A program made the translations under genes and the position numbers. Of a stretch of 64,000 nucleotides of DNA, positions 32,601 to 42,960 are shown piece by piece (the first letter of the stretch is position 1; each line of letters opens with the position of its first letter). The notes under the pieces were generated by a model, which searched no databases, was not told the origin of the DNA, and was given only the letters and a program-made list of their open reading frames with translations. Source of the stretch: Enoplolaimus lenunculus (Eukaryota > Nematoda > Enoplea > Enoplida > Thoracostomopsidae); contig JASANG010003033.1 in NCBI GenBank assembly GCA_030248215.1, forward strand, positions 1-64,000. The letters run 5' to 3'.

Positions 32601-33770
32601 GCTGCTTTCACTGCGAAATGTTGCGGCCGACGCTTTCTGACCGGTTTTTATAAAGGTGTTGCAAAATCTCAAGAAGCTTAGGCAAATGTGCTTCCAATAA
32701 TACAAACTGAGTTTAGCCAACCGGCAGGATATAAAAGGCGCTGCCGATTCGAAGAATTTAGACTTTCAGTCTGCTTTCATTCTACAGTTGCCAGTATGGC
32801 ACTCACTTTCGGCTGGTGCCTGGACGATTTGTTGGATTTGGTTTTTATGTTTTTTGATTTTTAGACAGTTGCGGCCGATTTCGGGCAAAGAAGTCGGCCG
32901 CGGCAAGACATTTTTACAACCTGTTCTCTCAGGTGCCGGTGACCAATCATGTCAACGGTACCTGCGAATGCGGCAAGCATAATTGTTTCTAAATTATGCT
33001 GTATACATACGAGCATATAAACACGCATGCAAACTCAGACATTTATACATATATAAAAGTTTAGATTGCGCAAGTGAAGGGGATGCTCTAAATATAGCAG
33101 TAACATAAAAGATTTTACTATAACACCGCTAATTCAATTAAAAATATTGGCAGAAAACTTTCCGTAGGAGGTGCAAATTACAAGTTACACACCTTGTTCG
33201 GTTACTCCTGGCCTCCTTGCAACATATGCAAATTTAGTTCCTCCCAGATGCATATTATCGATACCATCAAATGTCTAAATAATCAAGCTGCAAGATTCGT
33301 ACTCGGGACTCTCGCATGGGAGGCGTTTACAATCACCAGTCACGCATGTGAGCTCAACGTTCAAGTGCAAGGGAACTCTTACACCATGTGGTAATTGTGT
33401 TCGACTGATGCTGCAATTAATTGTTAAACACTTGTGCATTGTGTATTTAATGAACATGTACAGTTTGGAGTTGTAAATTAGTTGCTCATAGCAAACTTCA
33501 TGCAGGAAAGGGCTAAATTCCAAATGTAAACGAAAGTATCACTTTGATTAAAATATATGCAATGCTTCGATTTAGTAATACAGTAATGTTTGCTTTACTT
33601 TTAATACAAATTTTTTCAACAAAATTAAATTTATTCTTGCGACAAAGATAAGCTTTCAGGCAATGATCATTTGGCTGAAATACAAGAAAATTTAACTGAA
33701 TCTATACAGAATTGGTAATGAAATTCAAAGCAAGAGCGCAAATGGAATGTAAACAACGTTTATTAAAGCA
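29661..33770. other. No gene recognised
   Basis: Contains a (GTT)n microsatellite at 30705-30723 and a degenerate tRNA-like/TTAA-element fragment at about 33290-33440 (GGGAGGCGTTTACAATCACC, TTGTTAAACACTTG). Frames up to 94 codons (e.g. 32436-32720 minus) overlap frames on the other strand and have no recognisable domain. Exons of unrecognised genes cannot be excluded. Confidence 0.4.
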
Positions 33771-33773
33771 AGT

Positions 33774-33965
33774 GGCCCATGTTACTTTTAGGGGCGTCCA
33801 GGTTTCTGGTGGGTCTATCAAGGAGTAGGTTTAGATTGTTGATTACATTTTTCCGCTTAGGCTTCGGCTTAGGCTTAGGAACACATTTTTGCAACGCTTA
33901 CGTTTAGGCTTTGGCTTACGAATACGCTTAATCTACTGTTACGCCCCTAAAAGTAAACATTGGAC
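33774..33965 (+). mobile_element. hAT-like MITE (subfamily 2)
   Basis: The ends GGCCCATGTTACTTTTAGGG and CCCCTAAAAGTAAACATTGGAC are inverted repeats. The flanks AAGCAAGT and AAGCAATT agree at 7 of 8 positions. Confidence 0.86.
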
Positions 33966-34266
33966 AAGCAATTTGTAACCAGAACGCGCTGATCAACGAC
34001 ATGAAAAATCATTTATTGATATCAGTTAATTTATGATTCTTGTGGTTCACGCTAATGACTGGGGTTTGCCCATTTGGAGACCACGTGAAAAGAATACTGT
34101 TGTAGAGCGGTGTGTAACATTTTCACGTTGCTGCATGAGAGCTGACGCGTCAAGCGAATAATTTAACCTGTGATCCATGGTCAGATGAAATGATGTGGGG
34201 TAAGCTGAAGCAACACTTTCAGCCGTGGATTAAGGCTGAGACGACTTGTTTTAGTGGAAGCATTTT

Positions 34267-34489
34267 GACCCATGTAAACATCAGCGACGGACCGTTGTTC
34301 GGTGGGACTACAATAGAGTACGCTTAAACTTTAGACTAATTTTTTGCTTAGGCTTAAACATAGGCTAAGATATTAGGCTTAGGCTTAAACTTAGGCTAAG
34401 GTATAAACTCATTTGTACGATTTGGCTCAGGCTTATTAGCTTAGGAATATGGTTATACTACTGTTGCAGCTCTGTTCTATCTTTAACGA
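34267..34489 (+). mobile_element. Degraded hAT-like MITE
   Basis: The left end GACCCATGTAAACATCAGCG, the AAACTTTAGACTAATTTTTT block, degenerate TTAGGC units and a right end TCTGTTCTATCTTTAA. Confidence 0.65.
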
Positions 34490-34806
34490 ATTACTTTCAT
34501 CCATCTTGTAAAGCGATTATAATTGCTGTGACCAGGTGCGCGTATCCTCAAGGAAGTGGTACTACTATGTCGAAGTATATTGCATGTAACTCAGCAAAAG
34601 TTGGTATCTCGCATACCCAAGGTTTGGTTTGGTTTTCCTATTTTTTTGACATCGGCCGTTGTAGACCATATTTGACCCAGAGTTTGATATCTCTATTCAT
34701 ACCTGACCATATGAACGTTTCAGCGATTTTACCCAACGTTCCGTTTATTTCAACGCGAGTTAAGTTATCGCACTGCTCGAAAACTGGACACCCCCATACA
34801 CTGGGA

Positions 34807-34998
34807 AGGCCCATGTATCGAACAAGGCCAGATCGTTTTTCGAGGGGCTATAATAGAGTCAGTTTAAGCTTTATACAAATTTTTTGCTTAGGCTTAGGCT
34901 TTGGCTAAGGAATAGGCTCATCCATACGCTTAAGCTTTTAGGCTTAGGCTTAGGAATATGCTTATACTACTATTCCGGCTCTGTTCTATACATGGGCC
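34807..34998 (+). mobile_element. hAT-like MITE (subfamily 3)
   Basis: The ends AGGCCCATGTATCGAACAAGG and TCTGTTCTATACATGGGCC are inverted repeats. The flanks CACTGGGA and CATTGGGA agree at 7 of 8 positions. The open frame ending in it is an artefact. Confidence 0.86.
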
Positions 34999-35209
34999 CA
35001 TTGGGAAAATATGGGCGACCGTTTGTCAATTTCCGTCACTAGTTCTAACTTTCTGAAATTTCAAGAAAACGGGGGGAGGGTTTGTTGACTCAACAAGCTG
35101 AACTAGTGGTTTGTCCGGTTTTTGAACGTTGACCAAGATTGTATCACAAAAAAATTGCAGGAATACTACGAGATAACACATCTGTAATAATATTTTCTGC
35201 AACGGCCGG

Positions 35210-35360
35210 AGCAGTCACCATCTATATTCAGATTTGGGGAGCCCCACTAGTAAAGAGCCCCCTCAGCCGAACCGGTTGAAACAAAAACCGCTTAAGTTTT
35301 AAAATGCGTGCGACTTCTCGTTCGTTTCGCTCGCGAGTTTGAAGGGAGCACTCATCCCTG
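35210..35360. repeat. Family K repeat, copy 1
   Basis: It shares GCCGGAGCAG, GCCGAACCGGTTGAA and the TCTCGTTCGTTTCGCTCG motif with 45222-45400 (opposite orientation there). Confidence 0.5.
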
Positions 35361-35374
35361 TTTGCTTAGGGCAC

Positions 35375-35905
35375 TGCGTATGCTATCTCCCCTGGTTGAA
35401 GCAAATCTTGGTTGCACAAGCTTTTACCTAAAATATGAACTGTTCAGCTACTGTAGCAGAAAATGTCAAAAATATCACGCTCCGTGGCGGATCCAGGATC
35501 TCAAAATGGGGGGCAAAATTTCACAGGTAATAAGCTTACTTTTGTCCCACACTCAAACCACGAACTATTGTCACAAAATTGCTATATAATTGTTCTCGAG
35601 AAGCGGTTGGGAGGGTTGCCACGGCCGGGGTGCCCCCCATGGATCCGCCATTGATCACGCTGTGCGCTTAGCGTGATTCATTTCAAAGATGCGTTCACTT
35701 TTTAGATCCACCATTTTGCAACTTTTGAATGAAAATGTTTTTTGGAAAGGTGTTCTTGCAGCTATGAAACACAAGCGTAAACTCGGACAACCTGAGATCA
35801 AACACAGAGACATTTTAAATTTACCTCAACGTTTGGGGGTCCCACGCTGAAGTTTGGCGGGAACCTTCACCGCTGTCTGCTCCGGCACTATTTTCAGCAT
35901 CACAT
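35375..35905. repeat. Interspersed repeat family C, copy 2, split by a hAT-like MITE
   Basis: TACCTAAAATATGAACTG precedes the insertion, and CCATTTTGCAACTTTTGAATG with GCAGCTATGAAACACAAGCG follows it. The order is the same as at 4203-4500. The interrupting element is at 35482-35653. Confidence 0.65.
35482..35653 (+). mobile_element. hAT-like MITE (CAGTGGCGG family), copy 2
   Basis: It starts CCGTGGCGGATCCAGGATCT and ends GGATCCGCCATTG, with the exact 8-bp duplication ATCACGCT on both sides (35474-35481, 35654-35661). Its interior is highly similar to 3775-3949. Confidence 0.9.
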
Positions 35906-36500
35906 ACGTATTGTATCGTACTTGTTAAATTCCGAAATGAACGAAGGAAAACCACCGTACTTAATATTGAAGAGTCAGTTTACGACTCTGCATAGGATGA
36001 ACTTTTGGCTGATGATGTCTTAACGACGAACGAAAGTCCCTATAGACAGTCAAAATGTTTGACTGACAAGCCGATGGCTAAGAGTGCACCACCAAACACA
36101 GACTCTTTAGAATCGTTAATTCTCAGTGAACAAGAGCCCATCAGATTTACTTTGGAGCGGGTCAAGATATTCACCCGCGCTGCGCTTTACCCGAAGAATT
36201 TATATTTTTTAAATTCCTTTAAATTTATCTGCCTTTAAACGCACTTATTTTTTCTGCGGTCAATACAATTGTGTAATTTTACAGTACATTAAATGTTGCT
36301 CGCTTATTTACTTGGACGGTAAGAACAAGTTCAAGTTTTTCAACATTATCTGGTTTCTTACAGGCGTGTATATCTGCATCAAAATTTTCTTATTCGGCTC
36401 GCGTTTTACACGCGGGAACCCGCGGGTAACACGCAGTTTTGCTGCGGTTACATAGCGATAAATGCTAATAGCTGTTTAAGTATACGGATTTTATATTCAT
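35906..36500. other. Unassigned; one protein-like open frame
   Basis: After an acceptor-like CTCTGCATAG, an open frame (about 35998-36238) reads as a hydrophilic, compositionally ordinary protein (DELLADDVLTTNESPYRQS...). No family is recognised, no clear donor follows, and the reading ends in AT-rich sequence. It may be an exon or chance. Confidence 0.25.
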
Positions 36501-36609
36501 CTACCCGTAGCTTATTGCTCCAGACTTCTACCGCAAGTTCGAGCGGAACAGATGCTTATATACAAACGTTTGCAGCTACAATTTGCGCAACTAATTAAAA
36601 CACACAAGC

Positions 36610-36790
36610 TGTAGCAAGAGCAGGAAAAAACTTGCACGTGTGAACTGGGCTTTCTTAAAAGAAGAAATTTTATGATTGAACATCGAGGTTGTAACTGCGC
36701 AAAAACTTGCATGTGTGAATAGGGCTTGAACATCGAGGTTGCAACTGCAAAAACTTGCATGTGTGAATAGGGCTTCTTTTAATAAAAAGA
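36610..36790. repeat. Three tandem units around AAAAACTTGCATGTGTGAAT
   Basis: Units at about 36625, 36702 and 36749 each read AAAAACTTGCAYGTGTGAAY-GGGCTT. The intervals between them carry GAACATCGAGGTTG-AACTGC. Confidence 0.8.
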
Positions 36791-36934
36791 ACAAATTTTA
36801 TAACGAAACATCATGACAAGAACAACTTGGTTCATTGAGTGAAATGCCTCCATGCGGTGTTTCGATCGTCATATCGTGCATTCCAACAACTGTTTTGGTC
36901 AAATGTAAACAACGTTTTGCGGCTGTTTCTGAAA

Positions 36935-37095
36935 TGCAAAATAAAAATGTAAAAAAAATTAAAAATGTAAAAAACAATAAAAATGTAAAAATAATGTTAA
37001 AAATAATAAAAATGGAAAAAATAATAAACGTGTAAAAATAATGTAAAAATAAAAATGTAAAAAATAATAAAAATGTAAAATGTTAAAAATTATTT
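36935..37095. repeat. AAAATGTAAAAATAAT-type satellite
   Basis: Irregular tandem units of AAAAATGTAAAA and AATAAT cover about 160 bp with almost no G or C. Confidence 0.9.
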
Positions 37096-37494
37096 ATTGG
37101 TTATTTTAAATTTCATATACTAAATTAGCAACAAAAAAATGGTCATTAGGTTATATGGGTCAAGATTTTGACTGTGTATAGGAAACAAAAAGAATAAGTC
37201 AAAAATCAATAGATTTTCTCCCCATTAATAAGAAGAGGATTCGCCAAAAACGCAACGCACATTTGATTCATTTTTCTGTACACAGAATGGACGCAGTTTA
37301 ATACTCTCGTGCGAAAATTGGAAATGATCCGGTCTTGGCAAGTGCGTATCCTGTGGTTCATCAAGTTTGGATGGTATAAATTCATGTGAATATTTTTTAA
37401 TCTCCACAATCCAGAAAATTATTTTAAATCCTGCTCAAGCGTTATTCCCGTCCCCAGAAATTTCTGCAAGAGATCCATTCCTTCGATTCTACCC

Positions 37495-37902
37495 TTAGAA
37501 TCTGCCCCAACCCGTTGACAAAAACTCACTTGGCACACTATGTTCTTGAGCAATCAGACACAACCGAGTTTGAGGTTGCTGTTGCTGATGATTAGAAGTA
37601 GCTCGGCGGACGACAGCAAAAGAGTATCGAATTTGAACTGGAGTTACAGACCGAGATGCCGAAATTCCTGTGAACGAAGCCAACGTTCGGGGTCGAGTCA
37701 ACTGAGTTCCAGTTGAGTTTTGGGGAATTGAAAATAGTTGATTCCGACGACTGAATAAATATCGAACTGTCAACCGGAATTGCTCGCTCATACTGCAGTA
37801 GACCCCAAAGTTAATAGGGCACACACACAGCAACAGTAAGTTTCGAATAATTATTACTCGGTTGAAAACGTCGTAGAACGAACGGTATGTTGGCGATGGA
37901 AA
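37495..37902 (-). CDS. SPR/MIP-receptor-like GPCR, exon 3 (TM7 and C-terminal tail)
   Basis: After the acceptor TTCTTTTTAG the exon encodes the last extracellular loop (FPSPTYRSFYDVFNR), TM7 (VIIIRNLLLLLCVCPINFGVYC) and the helix-8 region (SMSEQFRLTVRYLFSRRNQ). Asn-Phe-x-x-Tyr stands where most class A receptors have Asn-Pro-x-x-Tyr, as in the sex peptide receptor group. The frame is phase 0, continuous with exon 2. The tail is Ser/Thr/Arg-rich with a run of Gln. The end is uncertain: the frame stops at 37495, but a consensus donor (CAA/GTGAGT) at 37530/37529 could splice to an acceptor at about 37464 (CTCTTGCAG) or 37432 (GAGCAG), changing the last residues. Confidence 0.88.
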   Translation of the reverse strand, partial: FPSPTYRSFYDVFNRVIIIRNLLLLCVCPINFGVYCSMSEQFRLTVRYLFSRRNQLFSIPQNSTGTQLTRPRTLASFTGISASRSVTPVQIRYSFAVVRRATSNHQQQQPQTRLCLIAQEHSVPSEFLSTGWGRF

Positions 37903-38767
37903 CTAAAAAGAATAAACATTAATTAAGTTTCAAGTTAAAAAACAAAATGGACAAGAATATATTCAATCGGTGTTAATAATAGAGGACAGTACGCTGAGAG
38001 ACGTGAATACTGGGGGGAGGGGGGCTTAGAACGAAAGTGAATACTGGGGGGGCTTAGAACGAAAGGAGATTAGTGTCCGATTCTCACATTTGTATAGTCC
38101 CTATCGCCAGTTGGTGTTACGTCTTGTAACTTTCGAACCAGTGAATGCTGAAGCTCAAAATTAAGAACATTTTAAGCATATGATCAGCTCTACTGCTAAG
38201 AGCACGTAACAATGCGCTTCGAAATTTGGCGTGTTTTGCAACTGAATTTATAGCATGCGATACCGTGATCATATGCAGCGACAAGCTTACGGTGTGACGA
38301 CTTACCCGTTATCAACAGGTAATATTTGCTACATAAATTTGATATAATACGGCTCCAGATTTTACAAAAGAAACGGATTTTAGGTTTTGGCAATTTGGTT
38401 TGAAGCCTATTTCAATTTGCAACCATTAACCTAAGATGAAGTTTTAGAACGTAAAGTCGTTTCCTCGCTCCTTCATGCAATTACGGTCCCGTATTATTAG
38501 CCAGACCAAGACGGGATGATCAGTCTTGCGCACAAGAGTGCGCAACTGGTAAAGATCCTGTGTAAAAAAGAATGTACCCAGCTCGCGTTGCGGTTTTGCT
38601 CGACCATACCTCATTTTAATAGTGGGTATTTGTTTTGCCGATATTTACAATTTGACTCAAAGCCCGTCATGTTGTATTATCAATACTCAAAGCGCCTGAA
38701 ATTGAACGCCCATGTTAAATACGCAACGAGCGCTGGTGGACCCATACGATAGCGCTCAAGTTGCATA

Positions 38768-39102
38768 CTCTCTAAAAGCTTAAACTAACTTGATTTAAGT
38801 TTAACTAAATTTCTAGTTTAACTAAACTAACAAGTAGGCTTACGCCTAAAGTCGTTAAAAAATTTTACTTATTTTTAGTTTAAGCTAAACTTAACATAAA
38901 CTTTTAGATATACATAAATTCTGGGCTGCGCTTGATACTTAAACTAAAAATAAAATTACTTAAACTCGGGTTAAGCTAAAAAATATGTTAGTTTAGTAAA
39001 CCTTAAAATTCTAGTTTAGTTAGTGTCCAGTTCATCTAAGTTTTACTTTAACTAATATTCAAGTTTAGTTAAGCTACAATTGATGTTGAAGGTTTTAGAG
39101 AG
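38768..39102. mobile_element. TA-flanked MITE of TTTAACTAAA units in receptor intron 2
   Basis: The ends CTCTCTAAAA and TTTTAGAGAG are exact inverted repeats flanked by TA. The interior is built of AGTTTAACTAAA/TTTAGTTAAGC-like units in both orientations. The element ends about 45 bp from the exon 2 donor. A related stretch lies at about 48410-48770. Confidence 0.8.
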
Positions 39103-39147
39103 TATTGTTGTTCACAGAGGCATCGTTGACACTATGATCAGACTTAC

Positions 39148-40073
39148 CAACGACAAAAACGTGTGAAACACAACAATTACCGCAACAGGTAACTCAATGG
39201 CCAAAAATATCACAATAACAATGATCAACATTTTCGTAGTCGAATGATACGACCGAGGTGCACTGAACAAAGATACCTTTGGGGTCGAGCCGTATCCAGA
39301 CACAGTTGTTCTAGAGCTGCGCCTAAACTGCGGGTAACACGATGAATAATCTGTGGCCCCAAGTAATTTTGTCCTTCCCGCAGACGTTGCCAACGACATT
39401 TTCTTTCGCTTTTCCGCTTGTTTCAAGAAACATATTAACAAACCGGTAAACGTTAATAACGTGGCACAGGGTAGAATATGTACCAGTAGTACTGAACACA
39501 TAAAATATGCGGTAAAAAATCGGTTTGCACCTGCTACATGCAGCCATGGGCGGTAACGAAACAGACAAAACTTGTGTGTCGGCAACTTCAAAGGCGAATA
39601 TCCGGATCCGAGATCAAGAGTTCCACCGGATGCGTTTCCATTTAGCGATTGGCTTTTGGTCTCGCCGACACCGCTCGAAGTGATGTTAGGCTCGGTCCTG
39701 AGCCACCCATCACCACCTACTGCCGTACGGGCCATAGTTTTTGGCACTTCTATGCTTTCAGTATAAGAAGCTTGAGATTTAGGAGCATCTATGGCAATAG
39801 AGCCAATTAGCAGAATTACTATCATTATTAAAGTTACTCGTTTAGTTACAAACTGGCGTGTTATACGTGATGTATTGTATACAATATAGACGTAGCGTTG
39901 TACAGCAAGATATACCGTCAACCAAGTGGCGAGAGTGTGAAATATTGTAGGAAGCCGATCACAAAATAAGCTAATTAACTGTTCACACCAGATTTGAGGA
40001 ATACCAGACGTCATATCGACTTTGTAGCCAGCAAACGTATAGTAGTATAGTGACCATGGCAGGTGACTTAAAC
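39148..40073 (-). CDS. SPR/MIP-receptor-like GPCR, exon 2 (TM2 end to TM6)
   Basis: The exon runs from the acceptor CTAATTTTAG (40074-40075) to the consensus donor TTG/GTAAGT and is 926 nt. It opens LSHLPWSLYYYTFAGYK, the first extracellular loop typical of sex-peptide/myoinhibitory-peptide receptors. TM3 follows (WCEQLISLF...LPTIFHTLATWLTVYLAVQRYVYI), carrying the disulfide Cys and Gln-Arg-Tyr instead of Asp-Arg-Tyr, a hallmark of this group. TM4 is VTLIMIVILLIGSIAI. A long second extracellular loop of roughly 75 residues ends KFCLFRYRPW with the partner Cys. TM5 is HILPCATLLTFTGLLICFL. A basic, Ser-rich third intracellular loop and TM6 (MLIIVIVIFLAIELPVAVIVVFHT, Pro kept, CWxP Trp absent) complete it. 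The ligand in this species is unknown; SPR-type receptors respond to myoinhibitory peptides. Confidence 0.95.
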
Positions 40074-40322
40074 CTAAAATTAGATCGAAGCATTACAATT
40101 TGAGAATAAGTTTGAAAAATGTGCAGCTGTAAAATAGGCAAAAGGTAACAAAAGTCGAACGATTAACGCACGATCACGTCTTGTGGAGATTTTGTACTGT
40201 GTATGCGCGTAAAACAGTTGTTTAATTAAACGCATTGCGTATTATCTCGCGTATACAATTTTTCTCCGCGGTCCTAATAGTATATTCCACTGCGAAAAAG
40301 TCAAGAAAGTTGCCTAGGCATA

Positions 40323-40500
40323 GGCCAAAGCCGTAACAGTAATATTCCATAAGCCTAAAAGTCTAAGCATCAGCGCGGAACGATACGATTATAACTTACG
40401 CATAAGCGTAAGCAAAACAAAATTAATATAATCTAAAGCTTAAGCTTACTCTATTGCAGTCCAGTGGAAAAATGGTTCGTCCCTAATCCATAGATGGGTC
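40323..40500 (-). mobile_element. hAT-like MITE in receptor intron 1
   Basis: It starts GGCCAAAGCCGTAACAGTAA and ends CCTAATCCATAGATGGGTC. It holds AAGCTTAAGCTTACTCTATT, as in other copies, with few GCCTAA units. Confidence 0.7.
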
Positions 40501-40616
40501 ATAATGTTCCAGTGGGAAATGGACGTTTTTAATATTCTAAAACAGTCCGCAATAGTATTTTGGAACCACTTTAACCAACCTTCCCTCGATAACAAAATTA
40601 AGAGAGAAATTTTTAC

Positions 40617-40926
40617 CTGTTGATAGTTCAGCAAACGCCATTGCAGTTAAAATCATATTAGTAGGAGTACGAAGATGCGGTTGGGACATTGCAACAATAA
40701 TAAAAGTATTGGTTACAAGAGTGACCAATGTAATTACAGGAGTAACAATACCATATACAGGAAAAGCCAAGTCGAGAGGGTTTTTCGCTGATATATTGAG
40801 CATTAACGGGCATCGTTTCAGAGTTTCGTACTCTGTCGAAAAACAACTTCTGTTTGGAAGTATAATAGTAGGTTGGGTGTAAGGTTGAGATGGCGAAATG
40901 TTACATAATGAACAATTCGTTGTCAT
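40617..40926 (-). CDS. SPR/MIP-receptor-like GPCR, exon 1 (N-terminus, TM1, TM2)
   Basis: The ATG at 40926 opens an extracellular N-terminus of about 50 residues with four N-glycosylation sequons (NCS, NIS, NRS, NIS) and no signal peptide. TM1 is VYGIVTPVITLVTLVTNTFIIVAM. The SQPHLRTPTNMILTAMAFAELST stretch forms the first intracellular loop and TM2; LRTPTN is strongly conserved in FMRFamide/SPR-like receptors. The exon ends at the donor TCAACAG/GTAAAA in phase 1, so the junction with exon 2 reads STG-LSHLPW. An acceptor-like TTTATTTTAG lies 7 nt before the ATG, which suggests an upstream untranslated exon. Confidence 0.93.
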
Positions 40927-40939
40927 TTTAACACTAAAA

Positions 40940-41765
40940 TAAACTTTAATTATGTACCTTTAAAGCAAAATTCTAAAATTTAAATATGAAGTTGCCTTGT
41001 AATTGCTAAATAACAATGTCTTAATGACAGACTCAATATTTTAGGACAGTTTGCAGAACTAATGCTAAAATTTTACAGCATATTTGTATTATAGGAAGAA
41101 AATAGGGGTAAAAAATTCAAGAAAGTGAATTTTTGCGTAGAAATTGGGAGCTAAAGCCACAACGCCGCGGAACTCAAATGTCTGCTAGATGTCGCCGATA
41201 CATCGATACAAATAACGACAGCGTGCAGTGCGCTATATTGCATGTACATCTTTCCAGTAGACATATGTATGATGTCACTATCTGCGCTTCAGAGCGATTT
41301 CTAATTGGTGCCCTAGGCCAACGGTCAAACCGGTGTTTAGTACAAAAAATGAAAAAAACGAAAATATAGAATAGCAAGGTGTAAACAGGATAGTCGTTAC
41401 TATATTTGATGTACTAAACGAACTAATAAATAATTAATATTCACATTCTGTAGACCACATGTGAACATCATAAATTCAGAGCTATCGATTAGACGGGCCA
41501 CACCTTAGATCCATGAACATCAACATTCATACCCATCACCCCTTGATTCCTTTCTAACTCTCCGCTACGCCTGTACCCCGAAGGAGAACCAGAATCGTTT
41601 ATTTCCTAGAAAACTTGGCACTGTTTTACATTCCCTTCACGAGTAAAACACTCTCATAGACAAATTTTGCTACTTTGGGTTCCAGCCTTAGGATATCAAA
41701 TTTTAAAATTTTACAAAATCTTTCAATATGAATAGACTATTCTACAGTTTTTAATTGGCTACGGC
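40940..41765. other. No gene recognised
   Basis: Complementary open frames at 41133-41377 on both strands have no recognisable domain. It may include the promoter or 5' exon of the receptor gene, but no core element stands out. Confidence 0.35.
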
Positions 41766-41769
41766 ATAC

Positions 41770-41945
41770 TGCAGCCGTGCCCGCAGCCCAGAGGGAGAGC
41801 AGGGGGCTCTGCCCCCGTAGAAAAATTTTGCCTTCCCCCCAGATATTTTTCAACTTTAATTGGAAGTCATTAAAACCCTTAAATGCCCCTCCGGAAAAAT
41901 TTTTTAGCCACCCCCTATCAAGGTAAGCTGGCTACGGGGCTGACT
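41770..41945. mobile_element. Family D element
   Basis: GGGGGCTCTGCCCCCGTAG, TCAACTTTAATTGGAAGTC and AAGGTAAGCTGGCTACGG, in reverse orientation to 4975-5125. Confidence 0.6.
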
Positions 41946-42002
41946 AGAGCGTTAAAATCGTTGTATCGTCAAACGACTAAGTCGCTTTTCTAATTAAGAA
42001 TG

Positions 42003-42090
42003 CAGGGTGCAACCGGAATTCTAGTTCCGGTTCCGGCATTTTTTACATTCCGGGTCCGGTAGTTTGTAATTCCAATTGCACCATGTAAGA
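42003..42090. repeat. hAT-like terminus (CAGGGTGCAACCGGAATT)
   Basis: CAGGGTGCAACCGGAATTC is a hAT-style end. A complementary end (GGAATTACGGTTGCACCCTG) occurs near 46148-46167 beside a second left-type end near 46092. The 42003 copy has no partner with a matching target duplication that I can find. Confidence 0.4.
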
Positions 42091-42384
42091 ACGGTATCTA
42101 AAACAATGTAGATAGGTGCAATTTCTTAAGACACCAATATGAAAGGTAATCCTTCGACTATAAAATTTTTCAGTCCACAAACGTCCGACACTATCCCATA
42201 AAAGCATTGTTAAACTCAATAAACCGTTTTATTTCGCTACTTAAAATCTCGTAACGTTGCTGTTTTTGGCTTGCAAGAAAACCTAAAACCAGTGTCGGCA
42301 GATAGTAGATTTTACTGCCAGGAATAGCTATTTTTTCGACAGCTGTCCTATGTTAAAGCTGGCGCAATGAATCCATAGACGCAG

Positions 42385-42500
42385 TCCTATAGCCAGCTCA
42401 GCTTGCTAGTGGAAGCTAAAAATTTTTCAGGCGGTTTATACAATGTTTTCAAAGGCTTACAAGCAAGGTTGGAAGCTAAAATTTTCCCCGTGCCCTCGTC
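42385..42500. mobile_element. Family D element
   Basis: TAGCCAGCTCAGCTTGCTAG and GGCTTACAAGCAAGGTTGGAA match the family. Confidence 0.55.
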
Positions 42501-42960
42501 TGGCTAAAGGATCCGCATAAATTTTTTAGCGTATCAAAATGGCGCAAACCTCAGATTGTAAAGTAGACATCGTATACGAGAGTGATCCGAATAAACCATT
42601 TTTAAGTTTCAGAGTAGCAAAACAAAAAACCCTGGCGATATTTTGCTAGACGAACAGCGGAGTCGTGAGAAAAATGCTACTCAAGATGAACCGAGCATTT
42701 GAGAGCATATTTCAAAACCAGTATAAGCTTAAAATTCAATTATTCAACAAATACGCAACACGCCGTGTTTAACAGAAATTAAGCAAAAGTGAAACCGAAA
42801 AATTCGAAAGACGTGAAAACCTCTTTAAGCTTAAGTATTAAGCGGCAGAGTTGAGCGGGAATGGCACACACATTCCACACGTAAGCCCGTGATTCGCATC
42901 GTAACTTGAAATCAAGGGCCGTATTACCAACCGCGTATAGAGGTAGAACAAGCCAATTGC
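42501..42960. other. No gene recognised
   Basis: Short minus-strand frames near 42779-43130 run into a family I fragment (42965-43070). They are not coding in any way I can support. Confidence 0.4.

Larger units (their letters stand above)
37495..40926 (-). other. Gene model: SPR/MIP-receptor-like GPCR (at least 3 coding exons)
   Basis: Exons 40926-40617, 40073-39148 and 37902 to about 37530/37495 join in phase (1, then 0) and encode TM1 to TM7 plus a cytoplasmic tail, about 547 residues if the last frame is read to its stop. Intron 1 holds a hAT-like MITE and intron 2 a TA-flanked MITE. AATAAA-like sequences occur below 37200 in the AT-rich satellite. A further upstream untranslated exon is possible. 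Confidence 0.88.

Noticed and set aside
9790-40926. Treating the receptor as the receptor for the hormone
   Set aside because: Known vasopressin/oxytocin receptors belong to a different class A subfamily with a DRY/DRC motif. Proximity of about 24 kb on the same strand is not evidence of pairing.
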